A stretch of DNA of 39,077 nt from Myxococcales bacterium (GTDB taxonomy: Bacteria > Myxococcota > Myxococcia > Myxococcales > Myxococcaceae). Both the position numbers and the translations under genes were made by a program. The notes under the pieces are model-generated. The model was given only the letters and a program-made list of their open reading frames with translations, was not told where the DNA came from and searched no databases. This document shows, piece after piece, positions 29,353-37,137 of the stretch (positions within the stretch are counted from its first letter, which is position 1; each line of letters starts with the position of its first letter). The stretch lies in NCBI GenBank assembly GCA_030681895.1, contig JAUXRI010000056.1, positions 1 through 39,077 on the forward strand. The letters are read 5' to 3'.

Positions 29353-30135
29353 ATGCTCCGCAACCTCTTCTGTGTCTTCATCGCCATCACGTGGACGACC
29401 GTTCTCTTCCCGGTCACCATCGTCATCTCGCTCTTCACGTTGAACATCTCGAACTCGCTCTTCGTGGTGCGGCGCATCTGGTCTCCCGTGCTGCTGTGGG
29501 CTGGCGGCGCGCAGTACACGGTGCGCGGACTCGAGAAGGCCGACTTCACCAGACCGGCCATCTACGTCTGCAACCACCAGTCGACCCTCGACATCCCCGC
29601 GCTGTTCGCGGCGCTGCCGGTGAACCTCCGCTTCGTCGCCAAGGAGCAGCTCAAGTACGTGCCTGTCCTGGGCTGGTACATGTCGATGGCGAAGTTCGTC
29701 TTCGTCGATCGCAGCAACCACAAGAAGGCCGTGCGCTCGCTCGAGCTGGCGGCGCAGCGCATTCGTGGCGGCATCTCGATCGGCATGTTCGCCGAAGGCA
29801 CGCGCAGCGACGATCGGTCGGTGATGCCGTTCAAGAAGGGCCCCTTCGCGGTCGCGATGAAGGCCGGAGTTCCCGTGGTGCCGGTGGTGATCGAAGGGTC
29901 GGGCAAGCTGATGCCGAAGAACTCGTGGAACATCACGCCTGGCCCGGTGACCGTCATGCTGGGTGAGCCGATCGATCCGAAGCAGTTCGGCGACGATCGC
30001 GAGGCGCTGATGAAGGCCGTGCGCGATCGCATCATCGATCTCTCGCTCGAGCTCGGCGGCAAGGGCGGCGACAAGAGCACCGTGGTGGCGATGAAGGGCC
30101 GCGAAGGCGTGCCCCGCGATCAGGCGACGGCATGA
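29353..30135 (+). CDS. plsC: 1-acyl-sn-glycerol-3-phosphate acyltransferase (PlsC-like)
   Basis: A 260-residue inner-membrane acyltransferase, which adds an acyl chain to lysophosphatidic acid to give phosphatidic acid in phospholipid synthesis. A hydrophobic N-terminal helix (LFCVFIAITWTTVLFPVTIV) anchors it. The catalytic motif NHQSTLD (His75-x4-Asp80) and the glycerol-phosphate motif FAEGTRS (146-152) are intact, with VPVVPVVIEGSGKLMP after them. A Ser/Lys-rich tail ends the protein. It lies two bases after the TPR lipoprotein and overlaps the next TPR lipoprotein by four (ATGA), so the three are an operon. Confidence 0.93.
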   Translation: MLRNLFCVFIAITWTTVLFPVTIVISLFTLNISNSLFVVRRIWSPVLLWAGGAQYTVRGLEKADFTRPAIYVCNHQSTLDIPALFAALPVNLRFVAKEQLKYVPVLGWYMSMAKFVFVDRSNHKKAVRSLELAAQRIRGGISIGMFAEGTRSDDRSVMPFKKGPFAVAMKAGVPVVPVVIEGSGKLMPKNSWNITPGPVTVMLGEPIDPKQFGDDREALMKAVRDRIIDLSLELGGKGGDKSTVVAMKGREGVPRDQATA

Positions 30136-31457
30136 GGGCCGTCCTCGTCGCAGCGCTGCTCCTCGGCGCGTCGTGCGTGACGTCGTCGGGCGGCGCGGTC
30201 CTCTCGCCGCGAGAGAAGGCGATGGTGGCGCTGCAGAAGGGCGACACGGCCCAGGCGGTGGTGCTGTTCGACGCCCTGCACGCCGAGGCGCCGGCCGATC
30301 TCGACATCGCCAGAGGCTGGGCTGAAGCGCACGTGAAGAACGGGACGTCGGCGGGTGTGATGAGCCGGCTGGGGACCGCCGACACGGCCGTCGCCCACTA
30401 CGTTCGTGGGTTGATCCTCTTCGCGAACGCGAAAGAAGCCGGCGGCGGTGCGGTGCTGGCGTTCCGGAAGGCCGTCGAGAAGGCCCCGGCCGAAGGAGAG
30501 CTGCACTACCGCCTCGGCATCGCGCTCCTCGAGTCGGAGCAGTACGAGGCCGCGAGAGAGAGCCTCGCCGCCGCGCTCGAGCGCGCCCCTCAGCGCACCT
30601 CGTGGCACCTGCCATACGCGAAGGCGCTCCACCGCGTGGGCCGCTCCAGGGACGCGACCGCCTCGATTCGCCTGGTGGTGACGAGTGACTGCACGACCCA
30701 GGAGGCCGCGACGGCGAGGGCGTTGATGGACGAGATCGCCGACCCGTTCGCCGGGTTTCCCAAGGCGGCGCGGCCCAGGCTCGATCAAGCGCTGGGCTGG
30801 CTCCAGGTCGCCGACGTGCCGCAGCAGGCGATCACCGAGCTGGAGGACATTCTTCGCGAGTACCCCGATCTCGGCGTCGTGCACGCGTTGCTCGGGCTCG
30901 CTGCTGCGCGGGTCGACGATGCCGGACGCGCCATGGAGGAGCTCAAGCGTGCCATCGAGCTCTCGCCGGAAGACGGCAAGGCCTACCTCTACCTCGCCGA
31001 TCTCTACACGGCCCGGCAGCGCAGCACCCAGGCGCGCGAGCTGTACGAGAAGGCGCTCGAGAAGAACCCAACCCTCGACGACGCGTGGTTCAAGCTGGGC
31101 GACGTGGCCATCGAGCGGCAGGAGCTCGAGAAAGCACGCACCGCGTTCCGCACTGCCGTTCGGCTGCGCCCCGACAACTGGTTCGCGCGGGGCAAGCTCG
31201 CCATGGTGTTTCAGCTCGAGGGCAACTGGCCCGCCGCCGATCGGGAGCTGAAGGCCGAGCTGAGCCAGCGCCCCGACAACCTCGAGGCCGCGCTCCGGCT
31301 GGGGCTCCTGCACACGGAGAAGTACATGAAGGTCAAGCCCGCGGCGGAGCGACAGGCCGCCCAGGCCGAGGCTTCCCGATGGCTCGAGAAGGTGCTCGAG
31401 GAGCAACCCGAGAACGCGCTGGCCTCTCGTGCGCTCGAGCGCGTCAAACAGCCCTGA
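30132..31457 (+). CDS. TPR-repeat lipoprotein
   Basis: A 441-residue lipoprotein with signal MRAVLVAALLLGASC (lipobox GASC). Nearly the whole mature protein is TPR: ARESLAAALERAPQRTSWHL, YLYLADLYTARQRSTQARE and AWFKLGDVAIERQELEKA are typical 34-residue units. It is likely an outer-membrane-bound scaffold of the periplasm. ATGA overlap with plsC shows translational coupling. The pairing of two TPR lipoproteins around an acyltransferase suggests an envelope-assembly unit, which is inference only. Confidence 0.88.
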   Translation: MRAVLVAALLLGASCVTSSGGAVLSPREKAMVALQKGDTAQAVVLFDALHAEAPADLDIARGWAEAHVKNGTSAGVMSRLGTADTAVAHYVRGLILFANAKEAGGGAVLAFRKAVEKAPAEGELHYRLGIALLESEQYEAARESLAAALERAPQRTSWHLPYAKALHRVGRSRDATASIRLVVTSDCTTQEAATARALMDEIADPFAGFPKAARPRLDQALGWLQVADVPQQAITELEDILREYPDLGVVHALLGLAAARVDDAGRAMEELKRAIELSPEDGKAYLYLADLYTARQRSTQARELYEKALEKNPTLDDAWFKLGDVAIERQELEKARTAFRTAVRLRPDNWFARGKLAMVFQLEGNWPAADRELKAELSQRPDNLEAALRLGLLHTEKYMKVKPAAERQAAQAEASRWLEKVLEEQPENALASRALERVKQP

Positions 31458-31464
31458 TTGGGGC

Positions 31465-31470
31465 TAGACT
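31465..31470 (+). promoter_or_regulatory. -10-like hexamer, leaderless candidate
   Basis: TAGACT is seven bases before the GTG at 31478 (linker GCACGTC), with no ribosome site. It could start a leaderless mRNA for the membrane protein, separate from the TPR operon. No convincing -35 is visible. Confidence 0.35.
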
Positions 31471-31477
31471 GCACGTC

Positions 31478-32128
31478 GTGGACGAGAAGAACGACGACCC
31501 GAACCAGCAGAGCTTCGACCCGTCGGGTCTCGAGCTCGACCTCCCGCCGCCGCCGCTCAAGTCGACGCCGAGCAACCCGAACATGCGGGCCGTGCGCTCG
31601 GCGATGCGCGATCTCCCGATGGCGCCCGAGGCGAAGAAGAAGCTCGACAAGGGCGCGATCAAAGAGGGCGCTGTCGACACTCTGCTGAACTCGGTGTCGA
31701 TCCTCTCTGAACTGGCCGACGACTTCCGCACCTCGGATCGCTTCTTCAAATACAAGGCCGGCGTGCTCGTGGTGTGGCTGATGTTGTCGGTCACCAGCGT
31801 GGGCGTGGCCTGCGGCAACCAGGGCCCGACGAACGACATCAACGCGGTGCTGGTGGTGGGCGGCGACGCGGCGAAGCCGATCTACCTCGTGAAGAACGAG
31901 TCGCTCGAGGTGTGGCAGGACGTCGAGGTGCTCGTGAATGGCCAGTACCGCGCGACGCTGGCGCAGATGGACGCGAACGGTGGCTCGATCGCGCTCTCGC
32001 CGGCCGTGCTCTTCGATCTCTCGGGCGCGAAGGCACCGACGAGCCTGGTGATCACCGAGATCGTCGTCACCGTCAGCGAGCCCAACGAGTCGGTCACCCT
32101 GCTCCGCGGTGGACTGACCGTGAAGTAG
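31478..32128 (+). CDS. single-pass membrane protein of unknown function
   Basis: A 216-residue protein starting at GTG; an open frame extends upstream but is an out-of-frame shadow of the TPR gene. The cytoplasmic N-terminus is charged and Pro-rich (SGLELDLPPPPLKST). One membrane segment follows: YKAGVLVVWLMLSVTSVGVA (about 92-111). The C-terminal ~100 residues outside the membrane form a beta-rich domain (INAVLVVGGDAAKPIYLVKN, WQDVEVLVNGQYRATLAQ) that resembles a small Ig-like or FN3-like fold. The lone Cys after the segment (VACGNQ) is not a lipobox because it follows a central helix. It lies three bases from the ArsA-like stop, tail to tail. Confidence 0.75.
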   Translation: MDEKNDDPNQQSFDPSGLELDLPPPPLKSTPSNPNMRAVRSAMRDLPMAPEAKKKLDKGAIKEGAVDTLLNSVSILSELADDFRTSDRFFKYKAGVLVVWLMLSVTSVGVACGNQGPTNDINAVLVVGGDAAKPIYLVKNESLEVWQDVEVLVNGQYRATLAQMDANGGSIALSPAVLFDLSGAKAPTSLVITEIVVTVSEPNESVTLLRGGLTVK

Positions 32129-32131
32129 CGA

Positions 32132-33235
32132 TCACGACGACGCGAGCGCTTCGGCGACCGTCACCAGCGTCGAGACGTCGTCGGCGCCCTGCGGCAGATC
32201 GGGCAGCGCGATGGCCGTGGCGCCCTGCCCTGCGCGCTTCTGCAACTCTCCCAGCAACGTCAGGTCGCGCACCGCTGCGGCCTTCTCGATCTCGGCCAGG
32301 CCCGCGAGCTTCGGGAGGCCGCTGCGCACCGCGTCCGACGCGTCTTGCGGCTCCGTCGGCATCGGCCGGCCCGCGTCGGTGGCGTGGCTTCGGTTGAGCA
32401 CGAACGCGCGGAACGGCAGCGAGAGTTCTCTGGTCTTGTCGTGAAAGAACGAAGCCTCGGTCAGCGCAGCGGGCGCAGGCGACGACACGAGCAGGAACGC
32501 CACGTCGTCTCCCGAGAGGAACCGCCGCATCTCGTTCACGTCGACGTTGAGCGACTGGAAGATGCTGGTGAAGGTCCCGATGAAGGTGACGAACTCGTGC
32601 GCGAACTCCTGGCCGAACACGGCCCCGAGGATCTTCTCGATCACCCGAGAGGCAGCGCGCGCGACCAGGCTGTCCGACTTCGGAAGGAACGCCGAGATCG
32701 CTCGGGAGTCGACCAGCCCCGAGAGCCGCTTGGGGGCCTCGAGAAAATCGAGTGCGTTCCGCGACGGCGGCGTGTCGAGCACCACGAGATCGTACTGGCC
32801 CGCGTGCACCAGCCGGTGGAGCGCCTCCATCGCGGTGTACTCGTGCATGCCCGCGACCATGGTGCTGACCTGCTGGTAGATGCGGTTGGTCAAGATGCGC
32901 TGCGCGTCGGCTTCGCTCTTCACCAGGCGCCGAACCGCGCCGTCCGAGACGAGCTTGATGTCGAGCATCCACGCGTCGAGGGAGCCGGTGGTGATTCCGG
33001 CCGCGTCTGAACGGTCTTTCGGAATGCGCACGGGATCGGTCGGGTTGCGCGACACCCCCAGGGTCTCGGCGAGCCGGCGGGAGGGATCGATCGTGAGCAC
33101 CAACACCCGGCGCCCGGCCCTCGCCGCGGCGATCGAGATGGCCGCGGCCGTCGTCGTCTTGCCGACCCCACCTGCGCCGCAGCAGACGATGACCTTCTTC
33201 TTCCGCAACAACTCTCCGACGCGCACGTCGTTCAT
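32132..33235 (-). CDS. ArsA/GET3-like ATPase, first subunit (Walker lysine kept, signature lysine absent)
   Basis: A 367-residue P-loop ATPase of the ArsA/GET3 group, which pump oxyanions or guide tail-anchored proteins. The P-loop is CGAGGVGKTT (Lys26 kept). The family-typical GKGGVGKT has a signature Lys after the first Gly; here that residue is Ala (GAGGVGK). Further elements are LTIDPSRRLAETLG (switch-like), VVLDTPPSRNALDFL and FVLNRS near the C-terminal third. There is no Cys triad of arsenite ArsA, so arsenic transport is unlikely. Its ATG shares one base with the stop of the companion gene (TGATG). It faces the membrane-protein gene, three bases away. Confidence 0.88.
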   Translation of the reverse strand: MNDVRVGELLRKKKVIVCCGAGGVGKTTTAAAISIAAARAGRRVLVLTIDPSRRLAETLGVSRNPTDPVRIPKDRSDAAGITTGSLDAWMLDIKLVSDGAVRRLVKSEADAQRILTNRIYQQVSTMVAGMHEYTAMEALHRLVHAGQYDLVVLDTPPSRNALDFLEAPKRLSGLVDSRAISAFLPKSDSLVARAASRVIEKILGAVFGQEFAHEFVTFIGTFTSIFQSLNVDVNEMRRFLSGDDVAFLLVSSPAPAALTEASFFHDKTRELSLPFRAFVLNRSHATDAGRPMPTEPQDASDAVRSGLPKLAGLAEIEKAAAVRDLTLLGELQKRAGQGATAIALPDLPQGADDVSTLVTVAEALASS

Positions 33236-34161
33236 CAGGCGCCTCCACCCGGCATCGGGAGCGGGTTGGCGTCGTCGAGCAGCGTGGTGAGCGAGGCGAT
33301 GAGCCCATCGTGCGGGAGCTCTGGCGTCACGAAGAGCGGCAACGTCGTGTGGCTCCGGAGCCGGGCCAGCTCGCGATGCGCGACGATCGGCTTCTTGAAG
33401 AGCTCACGGCCCAGCCAGGCGTGCTGGTCGACGAGCGGCGCCAGCGCCTCACGCTCGGCCTTCGAGAAGGGGTCGGCCGGCATGCGGTTCACCACGACGC
33501 CGCCGACGGGCATCTTCGTCTTCTTGAGGCCGTCGATCAGCTCGAGGCACTCACTCACCGGCAACGTCTCGGGCAACGTCACGATCCACGCTGCCGCCAG
33601 CTTCGGATCGTTCAGGTACGTCTGCCCCTCTTTGAGCGCTGCGGCGATCGGCCCGCCTGGGACGAGCTTGAGGAGCAGCTCCGGCAGACCGGTGAGTGAC
33701 AACGTGTGGCCGGTCGCGGGCATGTCGATAAGGATCAGCTCGTGGGTCGGGTTGGTGCCGGTCTTCTCGCGCAGCGCCATCAGCAACTGGAAGAACACGC
33801 CCATCTCGCGAAAGGACGGGCCAGCCGAGAGCAGCCGGCGGAGCGCGTCGCTGCTCAACGCGGCGCGGGCGATGGTGCCCGAGCGCAGCACCGACTTGAG
33901 GAAGAGCTCCTGCCCGGTTCGCGCGAGCAACACCGCGCCATGAATGTTCGTCTCGAGGGGCTCGGGGTGCTTCGGCAGGCGATCGCGGTTCCAGTGCCGG
34001 GCGAGCGGCGAATAGTCGTCGCCCTCGTCGCCGACCTCGGTGACCAGCACACGCTTGCCGCGCTTCGCCGCGAGCTTGGCGAGCGCCGCCGTCATGACCG
34101 ATCGGCCGACACCGCCCTTGCCCGTGATGAGTACGACGCGTTTGTTGACCAGCTCGTCCAG
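33235..34161 (-). CDS. ArsA/GET3-like ATPase, second subunit (signature lysine kept, Walker lysine is Arg); CTG start
   Basis: A 308-residue partner of the downstream ArsA-like ATPase. The P-loop reads GKGGVGRSVMT: the signature Lys is present, but the Walker Lys is Arg. Other motifs are EVGDEGDDYSPLA, LILIDMPATGHTLSLTG and WIVTLPETLPVSE. The first ATG in frame (34095) lies after the P-loop and would remove it. The frame is open far upstream with no ATG, GTG or TTG, but CTG at 34159-34161 follows GAGAGG by six bases and gives LDELVNKRVVLITGKGG, lining up with the start of the partner. A CTG start is therefore the best reading. The pair is translationally coupled and probably makes a heterodimer. 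Confidence 0.8.
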   Translation of the reverse strand: MDELVNKRVVLITGKGGVGRSVMTAALAKLAAKRGKRVLVTEVGDEGDDYSPLARHWNRDRLPKHPEPLETNIHGAVLLARTGQELFLKSVLRSGTIARAALSSDALRRLLSAGPSFREMGVFFQLLMALREKTGTNPTHELILIDMPATGHTLSLTGLPELLLKLVPGGPIAAALKEGQTYLNDPKLAAAWIVTLPETLPVSECLELIDGLKKTKMPVGGVVVNRMPADPFSKAEREALAPLVDQHAWLGRELFKKPIVAHRELARLRSHTTLPLFVTPELPHDGLIASLTTLLDDANPLPMPGGGA

Positions 34162-34247
34162 GCGCGACCTCTCGGCCGACGAACCTACCGAAGGCGCCGT
34201 CGAATCCGTGAGAATTCTCAGGCAGGGCCAGCAGACCTCACGGCGGG

Positions 34248-34253
34248 TACGAT
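34248..34253 (+). promoter_or_regulatory. -10-like hexamer, leaderless candidate
   Basis: TACGAT lies nine bases before the GTG at 34263. There is no clear ribosome site between. The -35 region is not convincing. Confidence 0.3.
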
Positions 34254-34262
34254 GACGATCTC

Positions 34263-34946
34263 GTGACGACGCCGTTCGTTCCAGCGTGGGTGAAGGCGGT
34301 GCGCTTCGGGGTGCTGGCGGCCGTGCCCCTGCCGGCCGGACTCGAGCCGGTGCCCGAGGGTGTGCTGGCGACGCTCCACCCGAAGGAGCGGGCCCTGGCC
34401 CTGTCGGAGCGCGGCCGTCGGCAGATCGAGGTGGCAGGCGGCCGGGTCGCGTGGCGGGCGGCGGCGGCGAGCCTGGGAGTCGAGGTGTCGTCGTGGGCGC
34501 TACTCTCAGACTCCGCGCGGGCGCCGCTGTGTCCGCCCGGGGTGATGGTGTCGCTCACCCACAAGGAGGATCTCGCGCTCGCGCTCGTGGCGCCGAGTGA
34601 CGCCGGCCTCGTGGGCATCGACCTCGAAGGCGGCGCGCGCGATCGCTCGGCGATCATGACGCGGGTCTGCCGGCCAGAGGAGCTCGTCGAAGTGCAGGCG
34701 CTGCCGGAGGCCGAGCGCTGGCCGAACGTGATGCTCCGCTTCGCGGTGAAGGAGGCCATCTACAAGGCGCTCGCCCCGCGGCTGGGCCGGTTCTTCGGGT
34801 TTCAGGCGGCGCGCGTCGACGTGCGCTCCCGTGAGTCGGTGGCGATCGAGCTGTTCCTGGAACCGACGGACCCGCGCTTCGAGCCCGAGGCGGAGCTGCT
34901 GTGGCTCGATGAACACCGCGTCGTCGCGATGGTGCGTGCGCGCTGA
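34263..34946 (+). CDS. 4'-phosphopantetheinyl transferase (Sfp/EntD group)
   Basis: A 227-residue enzyme that moves phosphopantetheine from coenzyme A to a serine of acyl or peptidyl carrier proteins. The three family motifs are present: VSLTHKED (97-100), VGIDLEGG (metal-binding Asp120 and Glu122), and LRFAVKEAIYKAL (Lys163, Glu164, Lys168). The two-halves arrangement with ~225 residues is the EntD/Sfp type. It starts at GTG. No carrier-protein or polyketide gene is in the window; the adjacent ole genes use acyl-CoA and need no carrier, so it may serve the cell's secondary metabolism in general. Convergent with the extra oleD-like gene. Confidence 0.9.
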   Translation: MTTPFVPAWVKAVRFGVLAAVPLPAGLEPVPEGVLATLHPKERALALSERGRRQIEVAGGRVAWRAAAASLGVEVSSWALLSDSARAPLCPPGVMVSLTHKEDLALALVAPSDAGLVGIDLEGGARDRSAIMTRVCRPEELVEVQALPEAERWPNVMLRFAVKEAIYKALAPRLGRFFGFQAARVDVRSRESVAIELFLEPTDPRFEPEAELLWLDEHRVVAMVRAR

Positions 34947-35003
34947 GACAGGCGTGGCGCCCTCACGAGGAACAGCGCGATTGAAGACGTTCGTGCAAGC
35001 CGA

Positions 35004-36014
35004 TCAGCTCACCGGCAGCTCCGTCTGCGGAACATCCGGGCCCTCAGCAACGCGCACCCCTTCACCGGCGCTGGGAAAGAACGTGCGCGCATCTTTCGGC
35101 ACGACGCCGAGGTCGCGCTTCATGCGCTCGACCGAGAACCAGTGCGCGCGCGAGAGCATGACGACGCGGTATCGATTGATGATCGGCGCCCACTGCGGGA
35201 ACGGCGCGTGCACCAACTCGGCGAGGGTCGCGAGCGTCATGGCGAGGCGGCGGGACAGGCGAACGACCCGGGGCGGCCGGCCGAGTTTGCGGCCCACTTC
35301 GGAGATCAAGACCTGCGTGAGCGACAGCGCAGGCTCGTCGGCCACGAAGTACGCCGCTCCTGACGGGCCGCCGTCGAGGAGCCGCTCGGCCGCGCGAAGG
35401 TGCGCAGCGACGCAGGTATCGATCGACGTCATGCTCACCGCGACGTCCTGATCGCCGATCACGATGACGGTGCCGAGCGCGACCATCGCGTCCACGAGGC
35501 TGCCGAGGTGACGCTCGCCCGGCCCCACGACGGCGTGCGGCCTCAAGGCGATTGTCTTCATGACGCCGCGATGTGCACGCACGACGAGCTCGGCGCGGGC
35601 CTTCGATCGCGAGTACTCGCTCAACGATCTGGCTGGCGATGGCATCGACTCGTCTTCGCCCTCGATGTCGCGATCGCTCATCACCGCCGAAGGAGAGCTC
35701 GTCAGGACGAACACCTTCACGCCCGCGGCCTCGCTCGCGTCGACCAGCCGGGCCGTCGCCGCGACGTTCTCGCGCTCGTAGTCGCGTCGGCGGCCCCAGT
35801 CGCCCACCCGCGCCGCGACGTGAAAGACGACGTCGACCGCCTCGAGCGCGAACGCAGGAACAGGGTTCGAGAGATCCCACTCGACGAACGTCGCGCCCAA
35901 CGGCGTGGAGCCTCGTCGGCGACTGAGCGCGATGACTTCCCAGCCCTCGTCGAGGAGGTGGCCGGCGAGCGCACCGCCGATGAAACCCGACGCGCCAGTC
36001 ACGAGTGCCCTCAT
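35004..36014 (-). CDS. second OleD-like NAD(P)-dependent reductase
   Basis: A 336-residue short-chain dehydrogenase of the extended 3-beta-HSD/OleD type. Cofactor site GASGFIGG; catalytic residues LTSSPSAV (Ser) and YSRSKARAE (Tyr-x3-Lys); the motif DIEGEDESMP matches DIEGANESLP of the typical OleD downstream. It ends with a longer C-terminus (FPSAGEGVRVAEGPD). OleD reduces the beta-keto acid made by OleA to a beta-hydroxy acid with NADPH. Its ATG overlaps the oleA stop by four bases (ATGA), so it is made together with OleA. It is the last gene of the cluster on this strand. A second dehydrogenase may accept different chains or stereoisomers, or be specialised for another step. Confidence 0.88.
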   Translation of the reverse strand: MRALVTGASGFIGGALAGHLLDEGWEVIALSRRRGSTPLGATFVEWDLSNPVPAFALEAVDVVFHVAARVGDWGRRRDYERENVAATARLVDASEAAGVKVFVLTSSPSAVMSDRDIEGEDESMPSPARSLSEYSRSKARAELVVRAHRGVMKTIALRPHAVVGPGERHLGSLVDAMVALGTVIVIGDQDVAVSMTSIDTCVAAHLRAAERLLDGGPSGAAYFVADEPALSLTQVLISEVGRKLGRPPRVVRLSRRLAMTLATLAELVHAPFPQWAPIINRYRVVMLSRAHWFSVERMKRDLGVVPKDARTFFPSAGEGVRVAEGPDVPQTELPVS

Positions 36015-37042
36015 GACGACGCTCCCCAGGTGAGAGACATCACCGACGCCGACAGGCCGCTCCCTGCGCCCAGCAACGTGACCGGTCCCGGCGAGAGGCC
36101 GTCGGCGTCTGCAGCGCGGGCCAGGGCGAGCGGCATTCCGACCGGTCCGGTGTTGCCGAGCTCTCGAAAGACCGCACTCCCGGGGTGCATGGTGAACGAG
36201 AGCGCCTTCTCGACCGCCTTGACGTGCGCGACCCCCACCTGGTGCATGAAGACCTGCTCCAACGTGGCGCCGTGGCGCTGGGCCTCGGCGAAGGTGGTGG
36301 CGATCAACGCGGCGCCCTGACGCAGAATGCCGGCCCCGTTCGCACGAATGGTGAGCCGCCCGTCGTCTTCGATTCGCCCGACGCAGAGCTCCGAGCGCTC
36401 AGCGAGATTGCGCGTGAGACATCGATCAATCGACGCCACGCCCGGCGCGACGCTCGACGACCCCAACACCCACGCCACCGCGCCACACCCCATCGTGAGC
36501 GGAACCCAGAGCTCAGGAGTCAGCTGGCCCTGCTCGAGCGCATCGTCGATCGCCCGGTCGATCGCCCGACGCATGCCACCCGCCTCGGCGGCGACGATGA
36601 TCGCGACGTCGACGACGCCGGCCTCGATGCGATCGGCGGCGATCGTCACCGCGTCGAGGAAGCCAAGGCACGCGTTGCGAACGTCGAAGAGCTGGGCCTC
36701 AGAGCCAACGCCGACGTATCGGCCCACGAGGTGCGCGCCCGACGGCTCGAAGAAGCGATGATCGATGCTGGCGTTGATGATGAGGCCAACGTCACGAGAG
36801 TCGAGCCCCGCCTTCGTGAGTGCAGCTGCCGCGACGTGCGAGGCGACGTTCTCGGGGTCGACGTCGGGCTCGGACCAGCGTCGGGCGTGAACACCCGTCT
36901 TCTCGGCGAGGGTTCCACGCGGGACCTCGAGCTTCGCCAGCAGCGGCGCGATCCGCTCCTCGAGGACCTCGCTCGTCATCTCGGTCAGCGGGACTTCGTG
37001 TGCCCAGCCCAACAGCCTGACGTGCTTCCAGTTCGCGTGCAT
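36011..37042 (-). CDS. oleA: OleA, acyl-CoA head-to-head condensing enzyme
   Basis: A 343-residue thiolase-fold enzyme that joins two acyl-CoAs into a beta-keto acid, the first step of long-chain olefin synthesis. The triad is visible: Cys125 (RNACLGF), His267 (FMHQVGVAH) and Asn297 (ELGNTGPVG). Glu99 (FFEPSG) is the partner-subunit base of OleA. The FabH-like GAGSGL near the C-terminus is kept. The ATG at 37042 gives MHANWKHVRLLGWAH, matching the N-terminus of known OleA; a GTG eight codons earlier is possible. Upstream lies a 71-base gap with three palindromes, so it may have its own promoter. Coupled to the extra oleD-like gene. Confidence 0.93.
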   Translation of the reverse strand: MHANWKHVRLLGWAHEVPLTEMTSEVLEERIAPLLAKLEVPRGTLAEKTGVHARRWSEPDVDPENVASHVAAAALTKAGLDSRDVGLIINASIDHRFFEPSGAHLVGRYVGVGSEAQLFDVRNACLGFLDAVTIAADRIEAGVVDVAIIVAAEAGGMRRAIDRAIDDALEQGQLTPELWVPLTMGCGAVAWVLGSSSVAPGVASIDRCLTRNLAERSELCVGRIEDDGRLTIRANGAGILRQGAALIATTFAEAQRHGATLEQVFMHQVGVAHVKAVEKALSFTMHPGSAVFRELGNTGPVGMPLALARAADADGLSPGPVTLLGAGSGLSASVMSLTWGASS

Positions 37043-37080
37043 GCCGGGCTGAGCAGCAACCCACACGCCATCATCGAGGA

Positions 37081-37126
37081 CGTGATCACGCAGGCTTCAC
37101 GCGAAGCGCGGTGCAACCGATTGCAC
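37081..37126. promoter_or_regulatory. array of three palindromes between oleD and oleA
   Basis: CGTGATCACG (37081-37090), GCTTC-ACGC-GAAGC (37094-37107) and GTGCAA-CCGA-TTGCAC (37111-37126) follow each other within 46 bases, upstream of oleA on the minus strand and just after oleD. All three arms are perfect. They could be a repressor operator for oleA or a processing or termination structure after oleD. No T-tract follows, so a classical terminator is less likely. Confidence 0.55.
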
Positions 37127-37137
37127 AGGTGCGCAGC

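Noticed and set aside
33235..34095. ATG at 34095 as start of the second ArsA-like protein
   Set aside because: It would delete the P-loop, which is clearly encoded upstream in the same frame.
32132..34161. Arsenite export function of the ArsA-like pair
   Set aside because: No arsenite-binding Cys triad and no arsB, arsC or arsR gene nearby.
34263..34946. Phosphopantetheinyl transferase as part of the ole pathway
   Set aside because: OleA uses acyl-CoA and no carrier protein is encoded here; the genes are convergent, not in an operon.
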